Positions 1 to 7,356 of a stretch of DNA of 64,000 nucleotides are shown here, in pieces. The notes beneath the pieces were generated by a model. The model did no database searches and had not been told where the DNA came from. It saw only the letters and a list, made by a program, of their open reading frames with translations. The position numbers and the translations under genes are program-made. Position 1 is the stretch's first letter. Each line of letters starts with the position of its first letter. Origin of the DNA: Winogradskyella psychrotolerans (GTDB lineage: Bacteria; Bacteroidota; Bacteroidia; Flavobacteriales; Flavobacteriaceae); the NCBI RefSeq assembly GCF_018860545.1, contig NZ_JAHKPN010000052.1, forward strand, positions 231,778 to 295,777, in the 5' to 3' direction.

Positions 1-1
1 T

Positions 2-421
2 CCGAAACCATCTGTTCAGACGATTAGTAATGCCATGGATGTTGGTAATCCGAGTAATTTTATAAGAATTCAAGAATTACACAATAATGATTTTGATACT
101 TTAAAAGCTAATTTATCGTCTTACAGTTATGCTGATGACGCTACTAAAACTGCACTTTTAGAATTATATAATGACTTTAATTACATTGCAGATCCTCATG
201 GAGCAGTTGGGTATTTAGGTGCTAAAGATTATCTAAAAAACAACGATGCACACGTGGTGTTTTTAGAAACTGCGCATCCTACAAAGTTTTTAGATGTAGT
301 TGAGGAGGTTATTAAACAAAATGTAGACTTACCTCCTCAAATTGAATCTGTAATGGATAAGGAAAAAGTGTCTATTAAAGTTAGTTCTTATGAGGATTTA
401 AAATCGTTTTTGTTGAAGTAA
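2..421 (+). CDS. thrC: Threonine synthase, C-terminal fragment (cut by window edge)
   Basis: The open frame enters from the left window edge, so only the last 139 codons are present. The visible part begins PKPSVQTISNAMDVGNPSNF, a stretch typical of the PLP-dependent threonine synthase core, which converts O-phosphohomoserine to threonine in the cytoplasm. Further on, 'ADPHGAVGYLGAKDYL' resembles the family's 'DPHTAVG' segment, and 'FLETAHPTKF' matches the conserved 'L.TAHPAKF' near the C-terminus. The internal ATG at 35 is not the real start, because the conserved sequence continues upstream of it. The PLP lysine lies outside the window. The gene ends 19 bases before the next one on the same strand. 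Confidence 0.88.
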   Translation, partial: PKPSVQTISNAMDVGNPSNFIRIQELHNNDFDTLKANLSSYSYADDATKTALLELYNDFNYIADPHGAVGYLGAKDYLKNNDAHVVFLETAHPTKFLDVVEEVIKQNVDLPPQIESVMDKEKVSIKVSSYEDLKSFLLK

Positions 422-440
422 CAGTAGAAAAATGTAAACC

Positions 441-1265
441 ATGACAGAAGAACAACTTGAAGATTGTGAAAAATGCCTTAATAGAAAAAGAGGTCGCATT
501 GACCTTGAAGCTATTTGTAACATTAAAGGAAAAACTTTAGACTTCGAAGGCAACTGTCGCGATTTTCAACATGATAATTCTGTCGTTTCAGGAAAAGAGA
601 ATAAAATTAATGCCATAAAACCCAACTTAAAAAGAGCAAAGCTTGCCAAAATATTTATTTGGGCCGTAATGGCATTAGATATACTTTCTATTGTCTCGTC
701 TTATTTACAGTACAATTTACTATTAGACTTTCAAAATAACGAATTTATATCAGACGAAATGCTCGAATCAAATGACTTGAGAGAACAGTTAGTCGCTTAT
801 TTATATCTCGTTGTTTTTATTATATCTGCAGTCACTTTTATACAATGGTTTAGAAGAGCTTATTATAATTTAAACATAAGAGCCAACTGTGACCACTCAG
901 AAGGATGGGCCGCTGGTAGTTGGTTTGTTCCTATAATTTCATTGTACCGTCCATATCAAATCATGAAAGAAATGGCGACCAAATCAACACAGCTAATTAA
1001 TTTAAAAACCTCTCAGCAAAACATCGTTAAAACTTCTACAATTGGAATATGGTGGACACTATGGATTATATCAAACTATATTGGGAGCTTTCTTTTTAAA
1101 AGTGCCTTTAAACAAGAGACCATTGAAAACTATATTAACGCTACTCTAGGTGATATTGTTTTATCTCTAATAGGTATACCTTTAGCAATTGTTACCGTTT
1201 CAATGATAACATCTTATTCTAAAAAAGAAGAAGAACTTACGAAATTAGAAAAACTAAAAAATTAG
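441..1265 (+). CDS. DUF4328 membrane protein with N-terminal four-cysteine motif
   Basis: A 274-residue protein of unknown function. Residues 1-45 hold C9-x2-C12, C26 and C39, a probable small zinc-binding segment of a kind I associate with flavobacterial proteins. From about residue 65 it matches DUF4328: a membrane helix around 70-90, a second around 120-137, then 'FIQWFRRAYYNL' and 'EGWAAGSWFVPIISLYRPYQ', which are the family signatures. Two more hydrophobic helices lie near 195-215 and 230-255. The tail is charged and lysine/glutamate-rich. It starts 19 bases after thrC and could be read through from it, but no functional link is apparent. The family assignment is by motif; the role is unknown. 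Confidence 0.75.
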   Translation: MTEEQLEDCEKCLNRKRGRIDLEAICNIKGKTLDFEGNCRDFQHDNSVVSGKENKINAIKPNLKRAKLAKIFIWAVMALDILSIVSSYLQYNLLLDFQNNEFISDEMLESNDLREQLVAYLYLVVFIISAVTFIQWFRRAYYNLNIRANCDHSEGWAAGSWFVPIISLYRPYQIMKEMATKSTQLINLKTSQQNIVKTSTIGIWWTLWIISNYIGSFLFKSAFKQETIENYINATLGDIVLSLIGIPLAIVTVSMITSYSKKEEELTKLEKLKN

Positions 1266-1350
1266 TCATATTGAATAGAGATTCTTTAATTTTCGAACTG
1301 TACTTTTTTAGAAATTAGTTCAGTATTTTTATGGAAATTAGAATAAAACA

Positions 1351-1701
1351 ATGCCTAAAACCTTATACACCATATACGTTATAGAACTATCTAAACGCGT
1401 CTATACCGAAAACGCTAAGTTTAGAAATGCCAATCCGCAATTTAATGGTGTTTTAGAATGCTTATATGTCGGCATGACGACCAAAACTCCCAAAGAACGT
1501 TTTCTTCAGCATAAAACAGGACATCAGAACAAAAGAGGTCATAAAATCTCATCCAATATCGTTGAGAAATATGGTACCTACTTACGCCCTAGCCTATTCA
1601 ATCATATTGATCCATTTTTCACTAGAGCTGAAGCTTTAAAGGCGGAAGAACAGATTGCTTTAGAATTACGCCGTGAAGGGTATGCCGTTTGGTTTAATTA
1701 G
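1351..1701 (+). CDS. Small GIY-YIG-like protein
   Basis: A 116-residue protein. It reads like a minimal GIY-YIG fold: 'YTIYVIEL' in place of the GIY strand, 'CLYVGMTTKTPKERFLQH' matching the YVGxT...R...H part, and 'ALKAEEQIALELR' supplying the C-terminal acidic helix where the metal-binding Glu normally sits. It is longer than usual between the first two strands (about 30 residues). The family includes nucleases such as UvrC-N and Slx1-like proteins, but catalytic competence cannot be judged here. It starts at an ATG. Neighbours give no functional hint. An uncharacterised conserved protein is the safe alternative. Confidence 0.55.
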   Translation: MPKTLYTIYVIELSKRVYTENAKFRNANPQFNGVLECLYVGMTTKTPKERFLQHKTGHQNKRGHKISSNIVEKYGTYLRPSLFNHIDPFFTRAEALKAEEQIALELRREGYAVWFN

Positions 1702-1772
1702 AAAAAAATTAAAGTCTAATTAAACCTTTAGTGCAGCCTTAAGTCTAACCATAACTAACACAACCCATTATT

Positions 1773-2315
1773 TTGAACACTAACACACTAAATCACCTAA
1801 AATCAACAGTGTACATCATTCTTGCGCTCATAACTTTTACCAGCTGCAATGATACAAACACAGAGAAAACCACTACCTCAGAGGTAAAGGAGAATGTGAA
1901 TCAAGACATTCCTGTGTACGATTTTAATGAATTTGAACCTCTTATTTATACGGACTCAGATACAACCTATCTCATTAATTTTTGGGCAATGTGGTGCGCA
2001 CCTTGCGTAAAAGAGTTGCCATACATTGAAGCATTCGCAGAAAAACACCCAAATGTTGAAGTTATTTTGGTGAGCTTAGATTTCCCAAAAGATATGGAGA
2101 CAAAACTTAAACCTTTCTTAAAGAAAAAAAACATCAACCAAAAAGTTGTATTATTGGATGATCCAGATTCTAATTCATGGATAGATAAAATAGATCCTAA
2201 TTGGTCTGGTGCAATTCCATTTACCATTATGTTCAACAAAAATGAGCGTTTATTTTACGAGCGATCTTTTGAAAGCTTAGAAGACTTAGAAAACCAAATA
2301 AAAAAACTTAATTAA
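1773..2315 (+). CDS. TlpA-like thioredoxin-fold lipoprotein
   Basis: A 180-residue lipoprotein with a thioredoxin fold. A signal peptide ends in a lipobox with C25 (ITFTSC). The redox site is W74-C-A-P-C78, followed by a typical cis-proline segment 'SGAIPFT'. It should act in the periplasm as a thiol reductant or cytochrome/thiol maintenance protein of the TlpA/ResA type. The predicted start is TTG at 1773; a GTG at 1809 would give a shorter signal peptide, so the start is uncertain. It is followed after 6 bases by another thioredoxin-fold lipoprotein, so the two are probably co-transcribed and work on related substrates. Confidence 0.8.
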   Translation: MNTNTLNHLKSTVYIILALITFTSCNDTNTEKTTTSEVKENVNQDIPVYDFNEFEPLIYTDSDTTYLINFWAMWCAPCVKELPYIEAFAEKHPNVEVILVSLDFPKDMETKLKPFLKKKNINQKVVLLDDPDSNSWIDKIDPNWSGAIPFTIMFNKNERLFYERSFESLEDLENQIKKLN

Positions 2316-2321
2316 AAAACC

Positions 2322-3083
2322 ATGAAAAAAATCAGTATCCTAATAGCCATTATTGGCTTATCGGCAAGTGTACTTGTATCTTGTAAAAACGAATCTAAAA
2401 CTTCAGAAGAACCTACTGCGGAAAACCAAAAGCATAAAGGAGAACGTCCTCCTCATGAAGGAGATAGAAAAGGACCACCACATGGAGGTGAACGCAAAGG
2501 GCCACCAAGAGGAGGTCTACCTGAACAAACCAAAACATTGGAAGAAATTGGTGGTTACGCGATTGGTGATGTTGCAACTGATTTTAATTTAAAAAATGTT
2601 GATGGTTCTATGGTGTCTCTAGACAGTTTTGAAAATGCAAAGGGTTATATCGTAACGTTCACGTGTAATGAGTGTCCATTTTCAGTATTGTATGAAGACC
2701 GTTTAATTGCATTAAATAATGAATATGCACCTAAAGGTTATCCTGTCATCGCTATTAATCCTAACAGTCCTGCGAATGAAAAAGAAGGTTATGCAGCAAT
2801 GCAAAAACGTTCAGAAGAGAAAGGATTTACATTTCCGTATTTAGTTGATGAAGGACAAAAAATATATCCACAATATGGTGCAGTAAGAACACCACATGTC
2901 TTTTTATTGGATGCTGAGCGTAAAGTACAGTACATTGGTACTATTGATGACAATTCGAAATCTCCAGAAGATGTTAAAGTAAACTACGTTAAAGACGCTA
3001 TTGAGGCTTTAGAAAAAGGTGAAAAACCAAGCCCTAATTTCACAAAAGCGATAGGCTGCCCTGTAAAAGCAGATAAGGCTTAA
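2322..3083 (+). CDS. Thioredoxin/peroxiredoxin-like lipoprotein with Pro-Gly-His linker
   Basis: A 253-residue lipoprotein. The lipobox cysteine is C21 (VLVSC). Residues 37-65 form a low-complexity linker with roughly three copies of a G-(E/D)-R-(K)-(G)-P-P-(H/R)-G unit. The remaining 175 residues are an AhpC/TSA-type thioredoxin fold: 'AIGDVATDFNLKNVDG', then C115-N-E-C118-P-F as redox site, a 'RTPHVFLLD' cis-proline strand, and a C-terminal 'GCPVK'. The cytosolic-looking paralogue at 31532-32086 has the same fold with CNHCPF and a C-terminal GC, but no signal peptide. It is the second gene of a two-gene unit closed by a terminator just downstream. Its role is probably periplasmic thiol or peroxide handling. 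Confidence 0.78.
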   Translation: MKKISILIAIIGLSASVLVSCKNESKTSEEPTAENQKHKGERPPHEGDRKGPPHGGERKGPPRGGLPEQTKTLEEIGGYAIGDVATDFNLKNVDGSMVSLDSFENAKGYIVTFTCNECPFSVLYEDRLIALNNEYAPKGYPVIAINPNSPANEKEGYAAMQKRSEEKGFTFPYLVDEGQKIYPQYGAVRTPHVFLLDAERKVQYIGTIDDNSKSPEDVKVNYVKDAIEALEKGEKPSPNFTKAIGCPVKADKA

Positions 3084-3104
3084 AATTCCTTATATAACAT
3101 TTAT

Positions 3105-3135
3105 AAAAAACAGCATCTTTTCGATGCTGTTTTTG
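3105..3135 (+). terminator. Intrinsic terminator after thioredoxin-fold lipoprotein pair
   Basis: A perfect 9-bp stem AACAGCATC / GATGCTGTT (3109-3117 with 3123-3131) with a 5-base loop. It is preceded by an A-run and followed by a T-run, and lies 22 bases after the stop codon of the lipoprotein gene. Confidence 0.85.
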
Positions 3136-3257
3136 TTTTTCAAATAGTTTTAAATGTATCCTTATATTAAGACTAAAAAGAAAATTAACTCATTTCAATT
3201 CTCAATGCTTTCAATAGTAATTGTTATTTTTATTCAAAACCTAAAATTAATTCATCA

Positions 3258-4121
3258 TTGAATCATATCCCGAACATATCTTTTAAAAGTAGCGATGGAT
3301 TTAATGACATTGAATGCATTCAATTATCAGAATTATTCTCTCGCATTGAAAACGATCTGAATCACAACCCACATTTGCCTCACCGCATTTCATTTTTTGC
3401 CTTATTAATTGTAACTGAAGGACACGGTGAACATCAAGTTGATTTAAAGACTTATAAAATTCAGAAAGATTCTATACTTAAAATTGCGAAAGGTCAGGTT
3501 CACGCCTTTCAAAATGATCCGCAATATAAGGGGTACCTCGTGTTATTTACAGAAGATTTTGTTTTAAAATATTTCTCAAAATCTTCTATTGAGTATATAT
3601 CGCATTTGTACAACTATCATATTTCAGATCCTTTAGTTAAAAACAGCGCATTAAATGCCTTTTTTTTAGAACGAATAACAGAAGAGATTCAAAGTACAAA
3701 CACCTATGTACAGAATGAAATTATAGCAAAAATATTAGAACTATTTTTATTAAAATTGGAACGTGAAGCTTATAAAACACCACTTGAAACGTTCAATAAA
3801 AAACACCAAAGTCTTTTTATTAATTTTAAAAATTTAGTAGAGAAAAATTATACAAACACGCGAAATGTCAAAGATTACGCGGAGCTATTAAACATTTCTA
3901 CGAAGCATCTTAACACCATAGTTAGAGCAACCACATTAAATACAGCGAAGCATTTTATTGATAACTACGTCATCTTAGAAATTAAGCGTGACATCTTTAG
4001 TAGCACTTTAAGTCTTAAAGAAGTCGCTTATGAAAATGGATTCGATGAAGTTACTAATTTTACCAAGTTTTTTAAAAAACATACAGGTCTCTCTCCCAAG
4101 GCATTTAAATCTACACTTTAA
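3258..4121 (+). CDS. AraC-family transcriptional regulator
   Basis: A 287-residue cytoplasmic regulator. Residues about 30-110 form a cupin-like sensing domain ('GHGEHQVDLKTYKIQKDSILKI' region is typical). Residues about 185-287 are a double helix-turn-helix DNA-binding domain with the AraC signature 'VAYENGFDEVTNFTKFFKKHTGLSPKAF'. The predicted start is TTG at 3258, and no ATG lies near that would keep the N-terminal domain. It stands alone between a terminator and the small gene at 4209. The reductase at 4423 could be a target, but no operator was recognised. The ligand is unknown. Confidence 0.88.
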   Translation: MNHIPNISFKSSDGFNDIECIQLSELFSRIENDLNHNPHLPHRISFFALLIVTEGHGEHQVDLKTYKIQKDSILKIAKGQVHAFQNDPQYKGYLVLFTEDFVLKYFSKSSIEYISHLYNYHISDPLVKNSALNAFFLERITEEIQSTNTYVQNEIIAKILELFLLKLEREAYKTPLETFNKKHQSLFINFKNLVEKNYTNTRNVKDYAELLNISTKHLNTIVRATTLNTAKHFIDNYVILEIKRDIFSSTLSLKEVAYENGFDEVTNFTKFFKKHTGLSPKAFKSTL

Positions 4122-4164
4122 ATTTAGGTCTCATATTTACCATTTTTAACAGATTATTTACCTT

Positions 4165-4193
4165 TTGCAACTTTAGTCCTATTCAGAACTTTG
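4165..4193 (+). promoter_or_regulatory. Candidate Bacteroidota promoter (-33 TTG, -7 GAACTTTG)
   Basis: TTG at 4165-4167 is followed after 18 bases by GAACTTTG at 4186-4193, one mismatch from TAnnTTTG. It lies 15 bases before the ATG at 4209 and would drive the two-gene unit 4209-5283. Confidence 0.45.
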
Positions 4194-4208
4194 TAATAAA
4201 TAAATATT

Positions 4209-4409
4209 ATGAGCGACATTGCAAAATGCCCTACCTGTGGCAGTTATTCTAAAATAAAAGAAAAAGAAGGAGAAACCATCTATCAAGCAGTACAAGATGA
4301 AGAGGCTTTAAAAAAAGTTAGCCAAATGAAGAAAGCGCTTGAAAAGTTTAAAACAAAAGCAGAACAACTTGAAAAAGAGTTAGAGGCTTTAAAATCTAAA
4401 CATTCATAA
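4209..4409 (+). CDS. Small zinc-knuckle/coiled-coil protein, unknown
   Basis: A 66-residue protein I do not recognise. It has an N-terminal C8-P-T-C11-G pair, which may bind zinc with a partner or by dimerisation. A lysine/glutamate heptad-rich helix from about residue 30 to the end ('KVSQMKKALEKFKTKAEQLEKELEALK') should form a coiled coil. A candidate promoter lies just upstream, and the gene ends 13 bases before the NmrA-like reductase, so the two are probably one transcript. The length, start codon and amino-acid bias look like a real gene. Confidence 0.6.
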   Translation: MSDIAKCPTCGSYSKIKEKEGETIYQAVQDEEALKKVSQMKKALEKFKTKAEQLEKELEALKSKHS

Positions 4410-4422
4410 ACCATTATATATT

Positions 4423-5283
4423 ATGAAAATTGCAGTAACATCAGCAAGCGGACATTTAGGAAGCGCCATTGTAAAAGCACTTTTAAAAGATACTGAACAA
4501 GGAAATGTCATTGCCATTGCAAGAACTCCTGAAAACGCGACACATTTAGGTGTTGAAGTCAGAAAGGGAGATTACAATAATCGTAAAGATTTCAATGCCG
4601 CTTTAAAAGGAGTAGACACTGTATTGTTAGTTTCTGGTATGGATCATCCACAGAAAAGAATACAACAACACCGAAATGTCATTGAGGCAGCCAAACAAAA
4701 CGGTGTTCAAAAAATAGTCTATACGAGTATTGTTGGCGCTGAAGAAAACAATGCTTTTAGTCCAGTTGTGCAAAGCAATCGCCAGACGGAAGAAGACATT
4801 CGTAATTCCGGTTTAAATTGGGTTATTGGTAGAAACGGTATTTATATTGAACCCGATTTAGACTATTTAGATACCTATATAAAAGATGGTGAGATAAGAA
4901 ATTCCGCAGACCGAGGAAAGTGCACGTATACAAGTCGTGAAGAATTGAGTTATGCCTACGTTAAAATGTTATTAGAAGTCAAACACAATAGTAACACCTA
5001 TAATTTAGTAGGTGAAGCGATCTCGCAAAAGGAACTCGCCGATTTTATTAATCAGGTTTTCGGCACAAAATTAGTTTACAATACGCTTTCTGTAGAAGCT
5101 TATAAAAAAGACAGAATTGCTGAACTTGGTGAGTTTCTAGGTACTATCATCGCTGGAATTTACGAAGGCATAAAAAATGGGGCCAATGATGTGCCTTCTG
5201 ATTATGAAAAAGCAGCGGGTAGAGCACATAAATCGACCTTGCAAATGATAGAACAATACCATCAAAATCACCTTCAAAACTAA
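4423..5283 (+). CDS. NmrA-like NAD(P)-binding reductase (QOR2/YtfG type)
   Basis: A 286-residue atypical short-chain dehydrogenase. The N-terminal Rossmann motif is 'TSASGHLGSAIV'. 'VDTVLLVSG', 'HRNVIEAAKQNGVQKIVYTSIVGA' and 'GLNWVIGRNGIY' match the NmrA-like / NAD(P)H:quinone oxidoreductase 2 group, which lacks the classic YxxxK catalytic pair. The likely activity is NAD(P)H-dependent reduction of quinones or related electrophiles, or redox sensing. Length is normal for the family. It is second in a two-gene unit with the small coiled-coil protein and is followed by a strong terminator. Confidence 0.78.
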   Translation: MKIAVTSASGHLGSAIVKALLKDTEQGNVIAIARTPENATHLGVEVRKGDYNNRKDFNAALKGVDTVLLVSGMDHPQKRIQQHRNVIEAAKQNGVQKIVYTSIVGAEENNAFSPVVQSNRQTEEDIRNSGLNWVIGRNGIYIEPDLDYLDTYIKDGEIRNSADRGKCTYTSREELSYAYVKMLLEVKHNSNTYNLVGEAISQKELADFINQVFGTKLVYNTLSVEAYKKDRIAELGEFLGTIIAGIYEGIKNGANDVPSDYEKAAGRAHKSTLQMIEQYHQNHLQN

Positions 5284-5312
5284 TCTCAATTCCCGTAAAA
5301 TAACTATTAGCT

Positions 5313-5349
5313 AAAAAAAAACAGCAGCTTTTTCAAGCTGCTGTTTTTT
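5313..5349 (+). terminator. Intrinsic terminator after NmrA-like reductase
   Basis: A 10-bp perfect stem ACAGCAGCTT / AAGCTGCTGT (5321-5330 with 5335-5344), loop TTTC, flanked by an A-run and a T-run. The symmetry means it could also serve the convergent guaB transcript. Confidence 0.88.
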
Positions 5350-5361
5350 AATTTTATATTG

Positions 5362-5381
5362 ATTCCTGCTTTCGTAGGAAT
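5362..5381. repeat. Short palindrome next to guaB stop
   Basis: ATTCCTGC and GTAGGAAT form an 8-bp stem with one G-T wobble and a 4-base loop, ending 5 bases from the guaB stop codon. The ATTCCTGC half also occurs at 32167 and 33652, the latter as the centre of a larger repeat. It may be a minor dispersed palindrome or a second terminator stem for guaB. Confidence 0.5.
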
Positions 5382-5385
5382 TTAG

Positions 5386-6858
5386 TTATCTCGAATAATT
5401 AGGAGATTCATTAGTAATGGTCACATCATGCGGATGACTTTCATTAATCCCTGAACTTGTGATTTTTACAAAACGTCCGGTTTCTTTTAAAGTCTCGATG
5501 TCTTTAGCTCCACAATAGCCCATTCCTGCTCTAAGGCCACCAACAAATTGATGAATACTTTCAACCAATTCACCTTTATATGGCACACGCCCAACAATAC
5601 CTTCTGGTACTAATTTTTTAATATCGTCTTCCACATCTTGAAAATAACGATCCTTACTACCTTGCTTCATGGCTTCAACAGACCCCATACCTCTGTAAGA
5701 TTTGAATTTTCGTCCTTCGTAAATTATCGTTTCTCCTGGACTCTCTTTTGTACCAGCCAAAAGTGACCCTAACATTACGGTATCTGCACCTGCCGCTATC
5801 GCTTTAGGAATATCTCCTGTATAACGAATACCTCCATCAGCAATTACCGGAACTCCTGTACCTTTAATCGCTGCTGCAACTTCTAGCACTGCAGAAAACT
5901 GCGGAAAACCTACACCTGCTACAACTCTCGTTGTACAAATTGAACCTGGTCCAATACCTACTTTTACAGCATCTGCACCAGCTTCGACTAAATACTTTGC
6001 GGCTGCTCCTGTTGCTATATTCCCAACAATCACCTCTAGTTTTGGGAATTTCTTTTTAATCTCTTTTAATACCGATACCACACCTTTCGTATGTCCATGA
6101 GCTGTATCTATAATTACAGCATCTACACTTGCAGCTACCAAAGCTGAAGCACGGTCTACAGCATCTGCTGTAACACCAATAGCTGCAGCAACTCTTAATC
6201 TACCAAAGGAATCTTTATTCGCATTTGGTTTTTGAGTGACTTTAGTAATATCTCTAAAAGTAATCAATCCTTTTAGATTAAAATTATCATCAACAATCAA
6301 TAATTTTTCAATCTTGTTTTGTTGTAGAATTTGTTCTGCGTCTTTTAAAGACGTACCAACTGCAGCAGTCACCAGATTCTCTTTGGTCATTACTTCAATA
6401 ATTGGCTTTGTCCCTTCGTGTTCAAAACGTAAATCTCTATTAGTAACAATGCCTTTTAATTTTCCATCATCATCTACAATAGGAATCCCTCCAATACTGT
6501 GTTCCGCCATATTTGACTTGGCATCAAAAACCGTAGCCGTTAAGGGTAAAGTAACCGGATCGATAATCATGCCGCTTTCAGCACGTTTTACACGACGTAC
6601 CTTATCGGCTTGCTGCGCAATCGTCATATTTTTGTGTAACACTCCTATTCCACCTTCTTGGGCCATGGCAATTGCCATTTTACTTTCGGTAACCGTATCC
6701 ATTGCTGCGGAAATCACAGGAATGTTAATGGTGATGTTTCTTGTAAATTTTGTTTGAATATTGACTTCCCGAGGAAGAATTTCAGAGAATGCTGGAACTA
6801 AGAGTACGTCATCGTAAGTAAGACCTTCTCCAACAATTTTATTTTCGTGTGCTGTCAT
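5386..6858 (-). CDS. guaB: IMP dehydrogenase
   Basis: Inosine-5'-monophosphate dehydrogenase, 490 residues from the chosen ATG: oxidises IMP to XMP with NAD, the committed step of GMP synthesis in the cytoplasm. Features in order: N-terminal '[17 protein letters not shown]'; two CBS domains at about 97-212; the active-site loop G-S-I-C308-T-T; '[18 protein letters not shown]' for phosphate binding; and '[12 protein letters not shown]' in the flap region. A GTG 24 bases upstream is in frame, but it falls inside the -7 promoter element, so the ATG at 6858 is preferred. It is a single-gene unit, convergent with the reductase gene. Confidence 0.97.
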   Translation of the reverse strand: MTAHENKIVGEGLTYDDVLLVPAFSEILPREVNIQTKFTRNITINIPVISAAMDTVTESKMAIAMAQEGGIGVLHKNMTIAQQADKVRRVKRAESGMIIDPVTLPLTATVFDAKSNMAEHSIGGIPIVDDDGKLKGIVTNRDLRFEHEGTKPIIEVMTKENLVTAAVGTSLKDAEQILQQNKIEKLLIVDDNFNLKGLITFRDITKVTQKPNANKDSFGRLRVAAAIGVTADAVDRASALVAASVDAVIIDTAHGHTKGVVSVLKEIKKKFPKLEVIVGNIATGAAAKYLVEAGADAVKVGIGPGSICTTRVVAGVGFPQFSAVLEVAAAIKGTGVPVIADGGIRYTGDIPKAIAAGADTVMLGSLLAGTKESPGETIIYEGRKFKSYRGMGSVEAMKQGSKDRYFQDVEDDIKKLVPEGIVGRVPYKGELVESIHQFVGGLRAGMGYCGAKDIETLKETGRFVKITSSGINESHPHDVTITNESPNYSR

Positions 6859-6881
6859 GGCAATTAAGATATAATTGCGCA

Positions 6882-6889
6882 CAAAGGTA
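6882..6889 (-). promoter_or_regulatory. -7 element of guaB promoter
   Basis: On the minus strand this reads TACCTTTG, a perfect TAnnTTTG, 23 bases before the guaB ATG. It decides the start: the upstream in-frame GTG would lie within the promoter. Confidence 0.65.
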
Positions 6890-6988
6890 CGGATTTAATA
6901 TCAACCAAGTATGCATATATAAGGTTTTAAGATTATTTTATTGTTAAGTACAAATTCTCTTGTGGTTAACCCTAAAAATGACACCTTA

Positions 6989-7342
6989 TTAGTTCAAAAT
7001 AAACGTATAATCAATATCAATTAAAGTTATTTCGTGTTCATAAACACTACCTCTATGACAAAAGAGGGCTTTAAGTTCAAGTATTTCTTGTTTATTAAAC
7101 ATTAAAACTAAATTCTCTTGAATAGAGGGAATAGGAATTTTTCGTTTCACTTTGGCATCAGCATACATCTCTTCCCAATACTCTTCTTCTATCGCTATTA
7201 AATAAGTTTTAAATCGATGGTATTGGTCTTGTGTGAATTCGAAGTAGATATTATTAAATTCTAAATGATAGACCTTACACCCTTTACATATAGATAATTC
7301 GCCATGACTAGTTTTTGATAAGACTTTTATATTATGACACAT
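6989..7342 (-). CDS. DUF6686-like small protein
   Basis: A 117-residue soluble protein with C2, and C19-x2-C22 within 'GELSICKGCKVYHLEFNN', suggesting a metal-binding or redox cysteine cluster. The rest is helical ('QDQYHRFKTYLIAIEEEYW'). It resembles the flavobacterial DUF6686 family, whose function is unknown. It is the last gene of the five-gene unit that begins at 12451, 14 bases after the PepSY-flavodoxin reductase, and so is probably iron-regulated with it. A role in handling heme or iron in the cytosol is inference from position only. Confidence 0.6.
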   Translation of the reverse strand: MCHNIKVLSKTSHGELSICKGCKVYHLEFNNIYFEFTQDQYHRFKTYLIAIEEEYWEEMYADAKVKRKIPIPSIQENLVLMFNKQEILELKALFCHRGSVYEHEITLIDIDYTFILN

Positions 7343-7356
7343 AAGTTCTCTTTTTT

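Noticed and set aside
6236..6757. 173-codon open frame on the plus strand
   Set aside because: It is antisense to the CBS and barrel region of guaB and has no recognisable family content.
6859..6882. GTG start for guaB
   Set aside because: The added eight residues are not typical, and the codon overlaps the TACCTTTG promoter element. The ATG at 6858 is used.
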